Shown one piece after another: positions 30,783 to 43,448 of a stretch of DNA of 64,000 nucleotides. Each line of letters starts with the position of its first letter. The first letter of the stretch is position 1. A program made the translations under genes and the position numbers. Below the pieces are notes generated by a model that saw nothing but the letters and a program-made list of their open reading frames with translations, searched no databases and was not told the DNA's origin. The stretch comes from Chondrus crispus (taxonomy: Eukaryota; Rhodophyta; Florideophyceae; Gigartinales; Gigartinaceae): positions 62,001-126,000 of the forward strand of contig NW_005179114.1 of assembly GCF_000350225.1 (NCBI RefSeq), in the 5' to 3' direction.

Positions 30783-33700
30783 CCAGCCCTCCCATACGTG
30801 ATTACCTCCTCTGCGGTTCTCAGATTGTTTAATGACCCCGATCAATCCCTGTCCCGACGTCATTGACGTCTATACAAAGTCGTCATGTACCATCTCCTCC
30901 TCTTTCTCCCAATTTCATCCTTCTTTTTCCCCTGGTTCCTCCACGAAGGTGGAAGACCTTTAGCCTATGCTATCACCTTCGGTACTCGGGCGGATTGGCT
31001 TCGTTTCATTCAAAGGGGGACTACCCTTCCAATGACCCATCCTCCATGTCCTTTAGGATGCCTCTCCCCGAAGTCTCCGGGAGGCGTTCATGTATTGACA
31101 TACGGTCGTCCCGTGAGTCTCATCAATTCGCAGGTGAGTCGTCAATAAGTTCCCTGCATCGTTTCCCCCTTTTTAGTCATTGGGATAAAGTCCGAAGTCC
31201 CACCGAGGCATTCCGAGGTCCAACAAGTGACTGTTTGTAGTAGAAGTGTCTATAAACGTTTGTGTGCGTTGGCATTTTCACCGCTACTGCGAAACGACTG
31301 TAGGTTTGCGAGCCTCTATTGGCCCCTTTTCACGGACGACGTCGTCAGGTTTGCCCGCCCAATGGAAGGTGACAAATAACTGTAGTGTCCATGAAATCCA
31401 TGCACGGAGGTCAACGTCTTCGTGTTTCAGCTTGAAAAGGTGGTCTTTGAACAGCTGGTGTTGCCAGGGCACATGCAGAAACTTCGTAGACAATTAGGTA
31501 GGTTTGGCGTGTGTCAAGACCGATCACTCCGCTTACGGAAACCTTGGGCAGTCGTATTTCGGGTGGGCCTCTCCCATGTCGGTCACTGCATTATCAGAGT
31601 GCGGCTCCGATCTTCCCTTCGGTATCATATCCCTGCTGCTTGTCGCTCCGCAAAAAAATTGAGTCGTTGAAGACTGCCGACTTGATCCGCTTTCCTCGCG
31701 TGGGCTTCCCTCGCGAATATAAAAATCGTCTGCCGTTGTCATTCTCGACGGCACACAGCCGCTCCCGAACCATCAGCGCGATGGGCAGTCACCGTTTCAA
31801 CGATTTGTTTTGACAGCAGTCCAAAGGTACCATGTAAAAAGACTTTTGCTCTCGAGGAGCCCGGGTACATCTTTGGCGTCGACGTTATCCATTAATTGCG
31901 CACCAAGTTTCTCTTTTGTACATACGGTCCGGCTAGGGGCCCGCGTAGCGAATCTCGACTTCCCGTCTCTTCGGGGTCCGCTTCTCTCAGCCTCCTTTCT
32001 CGGGTGCGAGCCTTTTGAAATCCCGGGTTCTGATGCAGCAAGGGTTTGCTCATTCTGTTGTTCATGTGTGACGTCGTCGACGACTGCAGTGCGTGGCACC
32101 GATGGTCTTCACATCAAGGGCCTTGATACTTGGTCATACCCTCGATACGTTCGTGAAGAACATACCAAGTAACCGGTACAAACATACCCTACCTTGCGAC
32201 GCGTTCGTCTTCAAAAAGAGAAAGCGTAATCACGATAGATTTGTCCCCTGGTCGACTGTGGGAGAGGGTCTTTCCCTATTGGGCGACGTCGTCAGGGTGA
32301 ACATCCCTTGAATTGCCAACCATCCCGATCGTCTTTTCGCAGTCACTTGACGTGCGTCCACTCGGATTACCCTCTCGGCAGAAGAAAAGAAAAGGGCAGT
32401 GCTACTGTCAAAGTGCCGACGGAGGACCTCGCATGAGGTATGCAGTTGTGTTTTTTTGGTGGAACCCTAGGTCCACCAAAAAACACACCTGTGTTAGAAC
32501 ACACAAAAGGAATGGTGTGTTTGCTGAGGCCACGTTGTGTGGAGGGAGGTGACAGTCATAAGAGGCGCAGCACATTTTTGTACGCATCTACCAATTTAGG
32601 GTTGATTCCAGAGAAAACGTATCCGCGTCGGTGACGCGGCGAAACCATGCTTGTGACATCTTGCAATGGGTCGTCCCATTTAAGATGGGACGTGAGGCGT
32701 AGTGTGTAGAATATGGAGGTTGTGAGGGCGTCGTCCCGAGGGGTCCTTCAAGTCGGACCCGTTTCGACGGGTCGCGGTAGTCGCCGTTCCGGTCTTCACG
32801 ATTTGACGACGTCTTGTCGCGGGGCGAGGCATTACTCTTCAACGAAGTTTTTGGGGGTCCCCATTGTATAATCGCGTTGGGTCCCGTGCCACACGAGGAA
32901 TCTCTTCGACATTTCCTCACTTGGTCCAACCTGATCTCCCCCACTTCCCGAGAGCTCCTGCAGTCCGCTCCTTCGACGTCGCGCATGCCTCCAGTCACTG
33001 TACTATATATAATTATTTGTGTTGTCCTTCGGACACTCCTCCATCTGCTCCAGCAGCGCGTTCCTCCTGACAAGCACATAGAATTTCACAACTTTGCCCC
33101 CTTAAGCAACAAATAGGCACTCGCTCTCCTCTTCGGCTTGGACCACAGCGTCGTAGTTTAGTGGCGATCATCGCATCGCAAGTCTTACTTGAATGGAAGT
33201 CTTCAGGCGTACGTCACACGGCATTCTTTTCGCTTCCGGCGATGCGGGATTCGTGCACTGTACGTCACAAATAAAACAAAGACAGAATCAAAGAAAACAA
33301 TGACGAAAACAAAGAAAGAGAAGGAAAGCTTTTGGTGGTAGGCCGGTAAGTAGGTTGTTCGTCGCGCAGGTCAAGTGTAGGAGCGACGAAACTCCTCCGT
33401 GCCCATCATGCTAACACATTAATGTCCCCCTTGATGACGAAGTCGTGTGGTAAGATATGACGCGTAATAAGCGAGCTCGTGACACTTTGTTGCCGTCGGT
33501 AAGAGTCTTGTGCGTTCTTCGATCCTTTCAGAAAGAGGACGGATGTCCTCAGCCTTTGTACGAGGCCGTGTAATTGCGCGTGGTGCAGGCGGCTCAGGGC
33601 GGTCATGGTCCATGTGGAATCATCCTGTCGCTCGTCGAGCGGACTGTAGGCACTGCAAATGAACTGGGCAAGTGCCCTTGGGTCGATCGGTCACGGCTTC

Positions 33701-34072
33701 GCCGGTGGCGAGTCTTGACTGTGTGCGGTCGCCTATGAAAATTTGCCAACAACATTTCGTACAAGTGCGGGCAATTTCTTGAATTATAGTTAATTTTGCG
33801 GGAACTGGCTGGAGCTCAGTCGGCAACTTGTACTGATCAGTTCGCAGCTTACCAGAAGCGAACCATTATTTCTTTCGATCAAATTAAGTCTCACGGGTGA
33901 GGATCGCTGATTCAAACGTCATTCCTTCTGTGTCCGTCGATGACGTGTGGGGGTGCTCGTGTAGACTTCGTGTCTCCTCAGGGAATCCCCTATATCTCTA
34001 ACACCTTGAAAACGCGTCGCGTATCCGCTCCTTCCTCTGACGAGACTCCGCCATTTGCTCGTCTGGTACGCC
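30783..34072. other. 3.3 kb without a recognisable gene
   Basis: Many short frames on both strands; the longest are 32588-33079 minus (163 codons) and 30863-31240 plus (125 codons). None shows a motif I recognise. Before element 1 inserted, this sequence joined 15909. Minus-strand fragments around 31284-32099 look slightly protein-like but are too broken to call. A hairpin lies at 32452-32483. The 3' LTR of minus-strand gypsy element 2 would be expected near 33-34 kb and was not found. Confidence 0.5.
32452..32483. repeat. Perfect 12-bp hairpin
   Basis: TTTTTTGGTGGA (32452-32463) and its exact inverse complement (32472-32483) enclose an 8-base loop. Isolated, function unknown. Confidence 0.8.
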
Positions 34073-37000
34073 TCACTCTGACTTCCCCTTTCGCACTTCT
34101 GCCCTCTCCGTCGCCTCGGGCTTCCAAAATCTTCTTGACACGATCACCCTGGTAGTGCGCGCGTGGCCTGCGGTGGCAGCGGCAACGTCTTCTTCCGAAA
34201 ATATCTCGCAACCGCGCTGCGCGGTAACTGCGGAACCGGTTCCCACGTCGCGTCCTTCGTCCCATAACCATACTACTACCCTGAGGATTAATTCCTCATC
34301 TTGATACCCGTGGTCGATGATCTTCTCTATGACGTACTCGGCGTCCGCCTCCTCTCCATCGCGTACGGGGTTACTTAATTCCTCTTCCTGAAGATCCTCC
34401 GATGTCACTAACTCTTCTGAATTAACTATCTGTGTAGGTCGTGCGGTATCTCCGCCGACCGATTTCGACTAAATTTTCCTCGACCTCTTGTGTCTGCGCC
34501 CGCGCGTGACGGTCGTCCTCACTCTCCATCGCGTCCTTGATCTGTCACGTGTCCGCTTACGTACTGTAGGGCCTGATGTAGACCTGATGTGGGCGGTTGT
34601 TCCATCGGACTTGGAACCAGTTCTACTCGATCTCGCGAAACGCGTTCCTCCTGATCACCACTGGCGATGACAACCGTATTCCTGTCTGACTGCTCGACTG
34701 CATGCGGACCCGTGGCCACTTGGGCCAATTTTTGTTTAGGTTCCGTAGCCGTACCTTGCTCCTTTCGAAGGAACACCTCGGACCCTACGGGTATGTCGTA
34801 CTTCGGCTTGCGAAGTCTCGCATCGAAATTTCGCTTATATCTCGCCTGTTCCTTGCGTAGGCTCCTGTCCGCGGTCTTCATCAGACTCTCCAACCATGAT
34901 TGCCATTTTAGATAATAGGCTCTCGGGGAACCAACTTGTTCCAAATGAGGTTGCGCCTGTAGCGCAAGGCTTCTCGGTGCCCGAGCTAAGACCAGCTCAA
35001 AAGGGGCGATGTTCGTAGTTCGATGAAGTTGTGTGTTGTAGGCGAACGTCAGCGCGTCGCTAAACAAGTCCCAATCCTTCGGATGGTCTCCGACATACTT
35101 CCGTAGCGCAGACAATATAGTCCGATTAAATCTCTCGACTTGGCCGTTGGCTTGTGGGTGGTACGTAGTTGTAAAGACATTCCTGATGCCAAGAATTCGG
35201 CAATTATTCTGGAAGTAATTGGCTGTGAACTGCGTCCCATTGCCAGACAGCAGCTTCACAGGTGGTCCATAAATGAAAACTCAGTTGTGTACAAAGGCCT
35301 GCGCAATGTGGGCGGCGGAAATCTTCTTCAACGGTACGGTCCGTACCAACTTCGAATAGCGGTCGCTGATCACTAAAATGTACCGGTTGCCTCGACTTGT
35401 GGTGATGAGTTCTCCGAGTATATCAATCGCGACAAATTCCAATGGAGCGTTCAGCGTGAACAGCTGCATCTACTTCGCGTTCTTCCTGAGCTTCACTCTT
35501 TCTCGCGCCCAATCCGCGCAATTCCTGGCTACCGCGTAGCAATCCAGCGCCATTGTAGGCCAATAAAACGATCTTCTCAAGGACTTATACAGTTTCCTGC
35601 CTCCTGGGTGCCCTGCTAATTTAGCATAATGGCTCAAACCTAGGACACGGTCCTTCAGTGATTGTGGTATTACCACTTGTACGAACTCCGCAGAGATTCG
35701 ACATAAAATTCCTTCAGGTTCCTCGGCCTCCGTTGTGAACGACTTCGTACTTCCATTTCCTCCTTAGTTCGAATACAGAAAGGGTCGACGTCCTGCTCGC
35801 GTAGAAGCTCTTCCCGAGGGACGGCTTGGAATTGATCGAGACGGTCCAAGGCGGCCCCCGCTTCAAGGGCGAGGAGGTCGTCTAACCGCTCAAAGTCTTC
35901 GCCATCGTCCTCCAGGGCTTCCATTTGTTCCAGCATGAAACATGGTATCTCCTCGTCGACGTCGTTGCTGGTTTCGCCCTCGGTCCACAATCTTTACAAC
36001 GCGTCCGCTTGCGTGTTGACGTTTCCGTTCTTGTATTTGATCTCAATATCAAATTCTGAGAGGCATAGCCTCCATCAGATTAAACGTCCACTAGGGTCCG
36101 TTACATTCATCAACCACCTCAACGAGGAGTGGTTGGTATGCACTATGAAGTGCTCCCCGTATAAATACAGTCTCAAGGTCTGGACGGCCCAAATGACCGC
36201 CAAACATTCTTTTCGGATACAGAATAATCCCTTTCGGCAGCAGCCAGCGTTCTCGAAAAGAACCCGATGGGTTTACGCTGTGCATCAGGATGCGTTTGAA
36301 AAAGCGCGGCCACAATCTGATAATCGCTCGCATCGGTGTCCACTGATTACGGGAGGTCCTTCCTTGGCAACGCCAGCACCGGTGGTGCTAAAATGGCGTC
36401 CTTGAGCTTATGTAAAGCTGCCTTGCACGGTTTGTTGAACTCTGCGATTTGGACCGGTTGTCCCTTCTTCAGCAGTTGGTTTAACGGATGCACGATTTCC
36501 GCGTACTGTGGGACAAATCTTCGATACACGTTACACAAGCCGAGAAAGCTCCTCAGCTGTGTTTGTGTTTGAGGGTACCTCACTTGTTCCAAGGCCGCGG
36601 TGCGGGCGGCATCGACTTCTAACGTGCCGGGCCGTACTACATGGCCTAGGTACTTGATTCTTTCGACGAAAATTTCGCACTTGCGCAGCTTCAGCTTGAC
36701 TCCTGCTTTCTCCAGAACTGAGAGGGTTTCGTCAACATGGATCATGTGCTCCTCCCAAGACTTGCTGAAGATAATGATGTCGTCTAAATAGACCAAGCAA
36801 GATTTCCAACGGACAGGCGAGAGCAAAATATCCATTGCTCTCTGAAACGTCGCTGGCGCATTTGTAAGCCCAAAGGGCATTCTTGCGAATCGATATAAAC
36901 CGGAATGACATGAAAAGGCCGTCTTGTCACGGTCATTCTCTGGAATTGGCATCTGCCAATATCCTGAAATGGCGTCCAACGCCGAAAAAACTTTGGTGTC

Positions 37001-38198
37001 ACCAGGCGAGTCTAAACACTCGTCCATCCTTGGTAAAGGGTACGTATCCCTAACTGTAACTGCATTCAATTTCCGATAGTCGACGCAGAAGCCCATCGAT
37101 CCATCCGGTTTCGGAACCAGAAATACGGGCGATGCCCACTCTGATTGTGCCGGCTCAATGACTCCTGCTTCCAACATCTTCTGCACCTCCAATTCCTCAA
37201 TCTCCCCGACCTTCGGTCCGGCACGGTACGGAGCTTGCGCCATGGGGCGAGTCTCTGGAGTCAACTCGATCCGATGGACCGTGGTGTTGATCTCTACGAG
37301 AGTCCCGTCCCACATGTGTGAGTACTTCTTCAACATCTAACGGAATCTTTCGGGCAGCCGGTCCGGCACGTGGCTCAGGTCGAGTTCCTCCACGTCCGGC
37401 GGTGGGGGCTCGGTCCGTCGTTCCGGTTTCGTAGATACAGTCGCGGGGAGCTCGTCCGACCGTTCCTCCAGCTGGTCCTCGCGTTATTGTTCCGAAGATG
37501 TACTTCTTCTGGCATCCTTAAGCGGCGAGGTAGAATTAATAAAAATTTCTCCTGTCCTCTCTTGAACTCCAAGCCCTTCTCCGATTGTAGTCTTGCTTTC
37601 CAACAGGGCCCTTGGGTGCGGTAGAAGCTCTGCTACCACTTGACCCTTCTGAACCCTGACAGGATACTGTCTAAAGTTCGCCACTAATAAGCAAAATGGC
37701 CTGTCAGGCTCCGCTTGAGCCACCCCGTTTGAACTCACCAACCCATGCTTGTCGTACAGAGGCGAGTAGGGCTGGACCACGACGATTCCTTTTGAAACAC
37801 ATTGGACTACTTGTTGCGTCCCTGGTTCAATCGTCGTCGCCTTAGCCACTTTCACCTGCAGGGATATCCTTTCCCCTTTTCCATCTTCCTCGTCCTCTCC
37901 CTGAAGGAGAGTCCGGTTCCCTTGTCTCGGCGAGAATTTCCGGACAATCGGAACCTCCAAAAAACCCGCCAACTCCACCTTCTTCCTCCGAGGGTAAATA
38001 GCTTCTACGAACCGATCACAGTAGTCCGCGCCTAGAATTAGCGGCACGGCGAGTTTCTCGCATACTATAAATTCGGCTGTAGCCACAAATCGTCCAAGCC
38101 TCACAGGCATCTTGATCGTACCAACGGTGCGAAGCGGCCTGTTATTGGCATCGCCGATGTCCTGCGTGGGTGCAAAGGAGACCAGAGTTTCCAGACCT
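34073..38198 (-). pseudogene. Pol of element 2: protease end, RT, RNase H, integrase, chromodomain
   Basis: Minus strand from 38198: second half of the protease (KLAVPLILGADYCDRF), then RT (37336-36347) with ASPVFLVPKPDGSMGFCVDYRKL, ALDAISGYWQMPI, FGLTNAPATFQ and LVYLDDIIIFS. RNase H (36346-35990) is split between phases. Integrase (35676-34519) has HPGGRKLYKSLRRSFYWP, DILGELITTSRGN and NGQVERFNR, but the second catalytic Asp is lost (SGNGTQF for SDNGxQF) and the last zinc Cys reads Trp (CADW). Stops include TAG 35470 and TGA 35281. The chromodomain (AEYVIEKIIDHGYQDEELILRVV) is at 34408-34073. Not functional. Confidence 0.85.
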
Positions 38199-38200
38199 GG

Positions 38201-38628
38201 AACACTGGTTTGGTGGTAACCAGAATTTGGGATACCAAACAGTACCAGGGGCACCCCTTCGGATTCCAGATATTTTTATATGGTTGTAAAGCTTAGAGCA
38301 GTAGTAGTGATATGCAGAAAACAGAAGTGGACAAACCAAAATAGTTTAGAAGTTATCGTCCAACATGTACTCTCTAAATCTGGGGGATGGGGGGTTCTGT
38401 ATAGGCCAAATCAAAAAAATTATCATACAATTTTACTTGGAAATTGAAGTACAATTTTTGTTATATAAAAATTTGATACCTGTTCACAATCTGCCGACAG
38501 AATTTAATCCTAAATTCTGTCTGGACTTGCTCGAAGTTGGCGATTGTGGCCCACTTCAAGCCTCCCCGACCCACTACGATGACCCGTATCGTCACGTCCA
38601 CCCCCCCCCGCGTTGCGAACTCCAAGCC
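38201..38628 (+). repeat. Left terminal inverted repeat of the 9-kb transposon
   Basis: Inverse complement of 46853-47274 with a few small indels and substitutions. The inner part is A+T-rich (38400-38480) and ends in a C-run. Confidence 0.95.
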
Positions 38629-39246
38629 CAAGTCCAATTGGGAGATAAACTCCCAGCCGATATTCGTCTGACAGAAAATCAGGAGCTGAAGGTGGACAGC
38701 CCCCCCTCACTGGTGAGGTCGAACCCATCGGCCGTACCGTTGATTGCACATCCAGCCACTGCCAAGTCAATTGATAAGGTGGTCAATATCATCAAGGGAG
38801 TGTGGCTTCGTGATAATACATATTGGTAATTTGTTCCGGCTTAATATGTGCATTTCGTAGATCTAGGAAAGGTTGAAGAGAAATAAAAGTTATGTCTGCC
38901 TCGAAGGAACCTTCGCTACTTGCTCACATCAACGAACTACATGTCGGGCCTCAAACAACTAACGTTGCAGTATGGTGGGGTGTGCGCTGGAGAAATATCT
39001 ATGGTAATGCGCATTTGTGGCATATATATTGCAGTAGAGAGACTGGAGGCAGTCAGATGCTCTTTTGCCAGTTACTGCTGTAGGCTCAGCTGATATGAAT
39101 ATCTTTGGTCAAACCCAGGGTGCGTCGCAACCGGCCTTTGGTACTGCTGCACCCACGTTTACCAAAGTTTACCAGGGCATTGCACCCTCACTACCGTATC
39201 TGACTGCGTCAAGCTGACCACCGAGTAGCGGAGGCCACCCAGCATA
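38629..39246. other. Left subterminal region of the 9-kb transposon
   Basis: No gene supported. It lies between the left TIR and the 3' end of the minus-strand gene and should contain that gene's terminator. Confidence 0.5.
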
Positions 39247-42200
39247 TCACGCAACTCCAAAAGCCTGCCTAATTTGCCTCGCCGCTGCTGCACTGATCTC
39301 TTTCGATTTCTTCAACTCCGAAAACCTGGACAAAACAGTTGCGACACTGATAAACTCTGTCCACGGTTTCCTGATATCATGTAACCTAGAGGGTGCATAC
39401 TTACCTGTCCAGGCACATTTACCATTGTACACTTCCCACCAATGGATGGTGAGATCCGTAGTTACGCCTTCATCGTCCTTGTGAATTGATATGACACGCC
39501 CGACCCAGAACGGGACGGTTTCTATAGAGCAAGAAGAACCGCGTACCGCTACGAAGTCATTACATTCGTATTCGAGGTCTTGCAGGGGTTGTTCTTCCAT
39601 CTCCATTTCAACTTCATCATGTTCAATTTCGTCTTGCAAGCCATCAACCGCATCAGTAACTGTTCTATACTTTCCCTTCATCTCAAATACGTCGCGCAGA
39701 TTCCAGTGGAATCTCTCCAGTCTTGACTCATACACGCGGTCGCGTAGAAGCCGTAGCTGGGCTAACTTTCTCCTGTCATTCACTCGTGTCTCCTCAGACA
39801 CAAGACGGGTGTTGATTTTATCAAGATCGTTAGGACATGTGGCTTCGGTCGGTGGTGTTTTGGCAAGGTCAGGTGCAAATTTCAGGAAGCCTCCGGTGCA
39901 CTGCCCAACCTTGAGAGAGCCCCAATCGTCGTTACACCCAACCCGCGCGGAACATGCAGTGTTAAAAGAATTGCCACGATACTCTGGGATCCCCTCCACA
40001 CGGTGAAACTTGAAATATCGAAAATGGGAAAACCGTTGAGGCTTTTCCAAACACCTTTCTTGGTCACACAGCCCAGAGAAGTTTATAATCTGGCGAAGAT
40101 CAGCAACGTGAGGGGGAGGGTTATATGCCTTCCCGAGTTCAGTGATCAGGTCTTCCAGAGTTATAGCCTCATGATGCCTAAGCCGGCGAGCAGTGCAGCT
40201 GAACGCTTTGTCTATGTCAGAATGGGTATGACCAATTAGTAGAAACGACACAAAGACTTCTTGAAACACCCCCCATGCAACCAGGGATTCCATGTATCCG
40301 AAGAAGTATCTGTTCTTATTTTCGCGAGTGCAATTGTCCACCTGCACGAACAGGGTGTCCGGGAGTGGGCCCTTCTCAGCCTTTACCATCAGCGTACGAT
40401 GAAGAACTTCTAGTACGTGATTCGCGCCTGTCTCATATTCATCTGTCATAGTGAACAGGGACAGATGTTTCACGGGTCCATGTTCAAGCACTCCAATTAG
40501 CTTAACTTTGATACTGTGCCCCTTTGTGTGCTTAGTATTGAAGAGGAAATGCGGCAAACCGAAGGCGGACTGGTCGGCACCGTCCAGAATGATAGAGCAA
40601 TACTTAGCAGGATACAGTCCTGCTTTATCACACTTCTTCTGGTACTCGCGCCGCTCCGCTGCAACCATATCGTTGTGAGTGGTTTTTCGCTCACGAAGTA
40701 GCCGAGTTGCTGACTCATCGGTACCGGCTTTGGAGAGCAGGTCTCGGATGAGATCCCATTCGGAACACACTGTGAACCTATGCACCCTCCGCACCTTGAT
40801 GTTGGGAACGTGATTTTGCCATGTCTCGTAAAAATAGCTTCGCGTGGGTGGTGCGCGCGAATGGAGGCGACTGAACTCAGAGAGGAAGATGTCGAAGACC
40901 TGGGCTTTTTGGAAATAGGGCAAGTGCTGTTCGTTTCGGTCGGGCATATGGTCGGCTGTGCTTTCTGAAAGACGTTCAAGGAAGCATATGACCGCGTCCC
41001 GTTGATTAGCTTCTGAGTTTCTCACAGTAGAAGTCAAGGAAGACCTCCACTTGCTAAACGGTGTGCCTTTAACAGAGCCCTGGAAATCCCTAGAAAACTG
41101 CAGGGACTTCTCTAGAAACTTATAACACACCTCCTTTCCATCGAAGAAAAACATCCCTGAGTTATCTTCCAACAAGCCCTCCAGATAAGCTCGTCTCCCC
41201 GCCCTATTCAGCAAAGATACATGTTCCACTTGAGCCTTGACGTATCGAGCGTCAACTTTGTAAAAACAACGGCGATGGATACAACATTTTAACTTATCCA
41301 CCTCCATGTTTTGGAACGCATCAGCGTGGGCACGGCGTCGTTTAAGTAACACACTCTCCACACCCTTGCCGCGACGGCGACTCTTGTACGTGTATACTCT
41401 CTTTTTAAAAGGTGATGTCTCGCTGTTCGCAACACTGCGACTGGCCGGACTTCGTTGCGATGGGGGTCCATTTTTCGTTCGAGTGTTAGAGGGCGGAGGG
41501 GGACGGTACTCAGCGTCACTACTAGATTTAGACAACTCATCTTCATGTTCCAGTGTTCGGTATTCTGCGGCATTTGGCGTAGCTAGAGCATCTTCTTCTT
41601 GCAGTTCGGGTGGTGAAGATTCTGCTGCATTTGGGGTAGCTGGAGCTGCTTCGGGTTCCGCAGCTATCCCTCGGGCTGCAATTACCAATGAGCGGATGCT
41701 CCACAATTTACGCTGCACTGTACCGGAATCCAGCGAAACACTTGATGACCCCCTTCGGGGCGATCGTCGTATCGCTGTGGTCGGGCTGGGTTGATTTTGC
41801 ATGGTAGAATCCGGGAGACATGGTGAAGTGTGTCGGATGGGAACATTAAAGAGTTGCGTTGTGTCTGGCGGCGTTGAGAGTGGTGTGTGTGAAGTTGCTG
41901 GCGTCGCAGAAAGGGCGCGACGCTTCCCGTTTCGCAATCCTGAGCTTTGCGAGTTCTGAGCAGTGGGTGAGGCATCTGTTGGCGGACAACCTCGTTTACG
42001 ACTGCTCCTTGGCGTTTGTTGGGGATTCACAGGGCGGGACTCAGGGGTATGTAGAGTGGTTGGCGTCGCGAGCTGCATGCGACGCTTCCCGCTTCGTAGT
42101 GGGGTGCTTTGCGAGTCCCGAGCAGTACTACGCGGTGATGTGCGTGGGGGAGCCACAGTGCGGGACTCAGGGGTATGTAACGGTTCACCATGCCTCGAGC

Positions 42201-42288
42201 TACTCGCTTGTGCAATAGAGCGCTTTGCACGAGTCGTACGCCTAGTCGTAGTCATTGGAATGGTTCTGAGATGGGTTGTTGCCCCCAA
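39247..42288 (-). CDS. 1013-residue putative DDE/RNase-H-fold transposase (DUF7869-like)
   Basis: Uninterrupted ATG-started frame ending TGA. Residues 1-300 are Ser/Thr/Pro/Arg-rich, with a degenerate repeat around HTPESR/HTPLS (near 37, 79, 133), and probably bind nucleic acid or are disordered. Near 335 begins a CC-x(3)-RCF motif, then a helical region with CYKFLEKSLQFSRDF. The core has three strand-like motifs with acidic residues: IILDGADQS (D569), LFVQVDNCTRENKNR (D651) and LLIGHTHSDIDKAF (D691/D693). The spacing and predicted strand/helix order fit a DDE/D RNase-H fold. From memory this pattern matches the uncharacterised eukaryotic DUF7869 proteins. Its place as the only intact large gene between TIRs makes it the best transposase candidate; that role is inference. 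Basic NLS-like KSRRRGKG is at 302-309. Confidence 0.8.
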   Translation of the reverse strand: MGATTHLRTIPMTTTRRTTRAKRSIAQASSSRHGEPLHTPESRTVAPPRTSPRSTARDSQSTPLRSGKRRMQLATPTTLHTPESRPVNPQQTPRSSRKRGCPPTDASPTAQNSQSSGLRNGKRRALSATPATSHTPLSTPPDTTQLFNVPIRHTSPCLPDSTMQNQPSPTTAIRRSPRRGSSSVSLDSGTVQRKLWSIRSLVIAARGIAAEPEAAPATPNAAESSPPELQEEDALATPNAAEYRTLEHEDELSKSSSDAEYRPPPPSNTRTKNGPPSQRSPASRSVANSETSPFKKRVYTYKSRRRGKGVESVLLKRRRAHADAFQNMEVDKLKCCIHRRCFYKVDARYVKAQVEHVSLLNRAGRRAYLEGLLEDNSGMFFFDGKEVCYKFLEKSLQFSRDFQGSVKGTPFSKWRSSLTSTVRNSEANQRDAVICFLERLSESTADHMPDRNEQHLPYFQKAQVFDIFLSEFSRLHSRAPPTRSYFYETWQNHVPNIKVRRVHRFTVCSEWDLIRDLLSKAGTDESATRLLRERKTTHNDMVAAERREYQKKCDKAGLYPAKYCSIILDGADQSAFGLPHFLFNTKHTKGHSIKVKLIGVLEHGPVKHLSLFTMTDEYETGANHVLEVLHRTLMVKAEKGPLPDTLFVQVDNCTRENKNRYFFGYMESLVAWGVFQEVFVSFLLIGHTHSDIDKAFSCTARRLRHHEAITLEDLITELGKAYNPPPHVADLRQIINFSGLCDQERCLEKPQRFSHFRYFKFHRVEGIPEYRGNSFNTACSARVGCNDDWGSLKVGQCTGGFLKFAPDLAKTPPTEATCPNDLDKINTRLVSEETRVNDRRKLAQLRLLRDRVYESRLERFHWNLRDVFEMKGKYRTVTDAVDGLQDEIEHDEVEMEMEEQPLQDLEYECNDFVAVRGSSCSIETVPFWVGRVISIHKDDEGVTTDLTIHWWEVYNGKCAWTGKYAPSRLHDIRKPWTEFISVATVLSRFSELKKSKEISAAAARQIRQAFGVA

Positions 42289-43448
42289 CAGTTCAGATGG
42301 GTTGTTGTGGATTGAGATGGGTTGAGGAACTTTATCGCAGAGACCAGGATGGTACCCTCTTTACCTGTTATATACTGGAGCGTGTATCAACTACAAGCAC
42401 TGCAGCACGAGAATTCAGGTGATGGTGGGTGCAGCTCCACACGAGCAGCAGCGATACTGTTCTGTGGAACAGACAATGCTTGCTGGATGACCAGTTTAGC
42501 TATCCGTGAATACTTATATTCACTGAGCAGGTACGCCGAGCTATGAATGGTTGGCTGCTGTCTCTGCGCTACCATGAAGAAGCCTGTAATGGAAGCTTTA
42601 CAGATCTGAGAGAGCGCTGTTTGAAACATATCTGAATCAAATATTTGGGAGATTGCACCCAAATCATATGTTGCACTAAATTTGATACGCAATGTTCACC
42701 ATGTCCAAATATAGATTTTTCATTCCACATTTCAAGAGAACAGTTATGCATTACTGATATTTAGTTTTAGGTTCTCAAAATCATGACACGTTTTCTGCTG
42801 TCCCACACGGCACAAATTCATGATCGCCATTGACGGACAGCACACAATCATGATCGGACAGTTCTTTCCGTTGCAGCCTCTACCGCAAAGTAAATCCGGG
42901 AGATTCAGGCTATGAATGAGTAGATAAAGTGCGGGTATGGGGACACGTACGCTACGTGCAGACATGTCCAGAAGATTCCTGCTGTGTACTGCACATACTG
43001 ATGGCGTGGAGACGGAGTTCAATTATCGAACAGGCGGAGATCATGGACATCACTCTGATTCGATTGTTAGTCCTGCATATATTAACGTGTGGTATCAGTA
43101 TGCAATTCTCGTTTGGTTCGCTATAACACCAGGGCAGAAATGAAGTATTCGGTTCGGCACGGTCGGCTACTGCAGTTTCCACAAGCAGGTGCAGGATTTC
43201 GTACTTCTTTCGGAATTGTTCATGGCACATTCGGAGCTACTGTATGTCTCGACTTCCCTATCTCATTGAATTGACCATGTGCTCACAAGCACCAGAACAC
43301 CGGTAGCAACAAGCCATCCTGTTAATTGTTACTGGTTCGAGTTAGAGTAATTTCTGTCGGCAAACTGTTCGCCACCCTCCTTCCCAATTTAAAATTTCTG
43401 TCGTACTGCAGACCCCCGTTCTGTACGAAAGTGAACCCACTATCAGGT
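42289..43448. promoter_or_regulatory. Divergent promoter region of the 9-kb transposon
   Basis: 1.16 kb between the divergent start codons at 42288 (minus) and 43449 (plus). No frame here is convincing. It must carry the promoters of both genes; no single TATA box is compelling. Confidence 0.5.
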
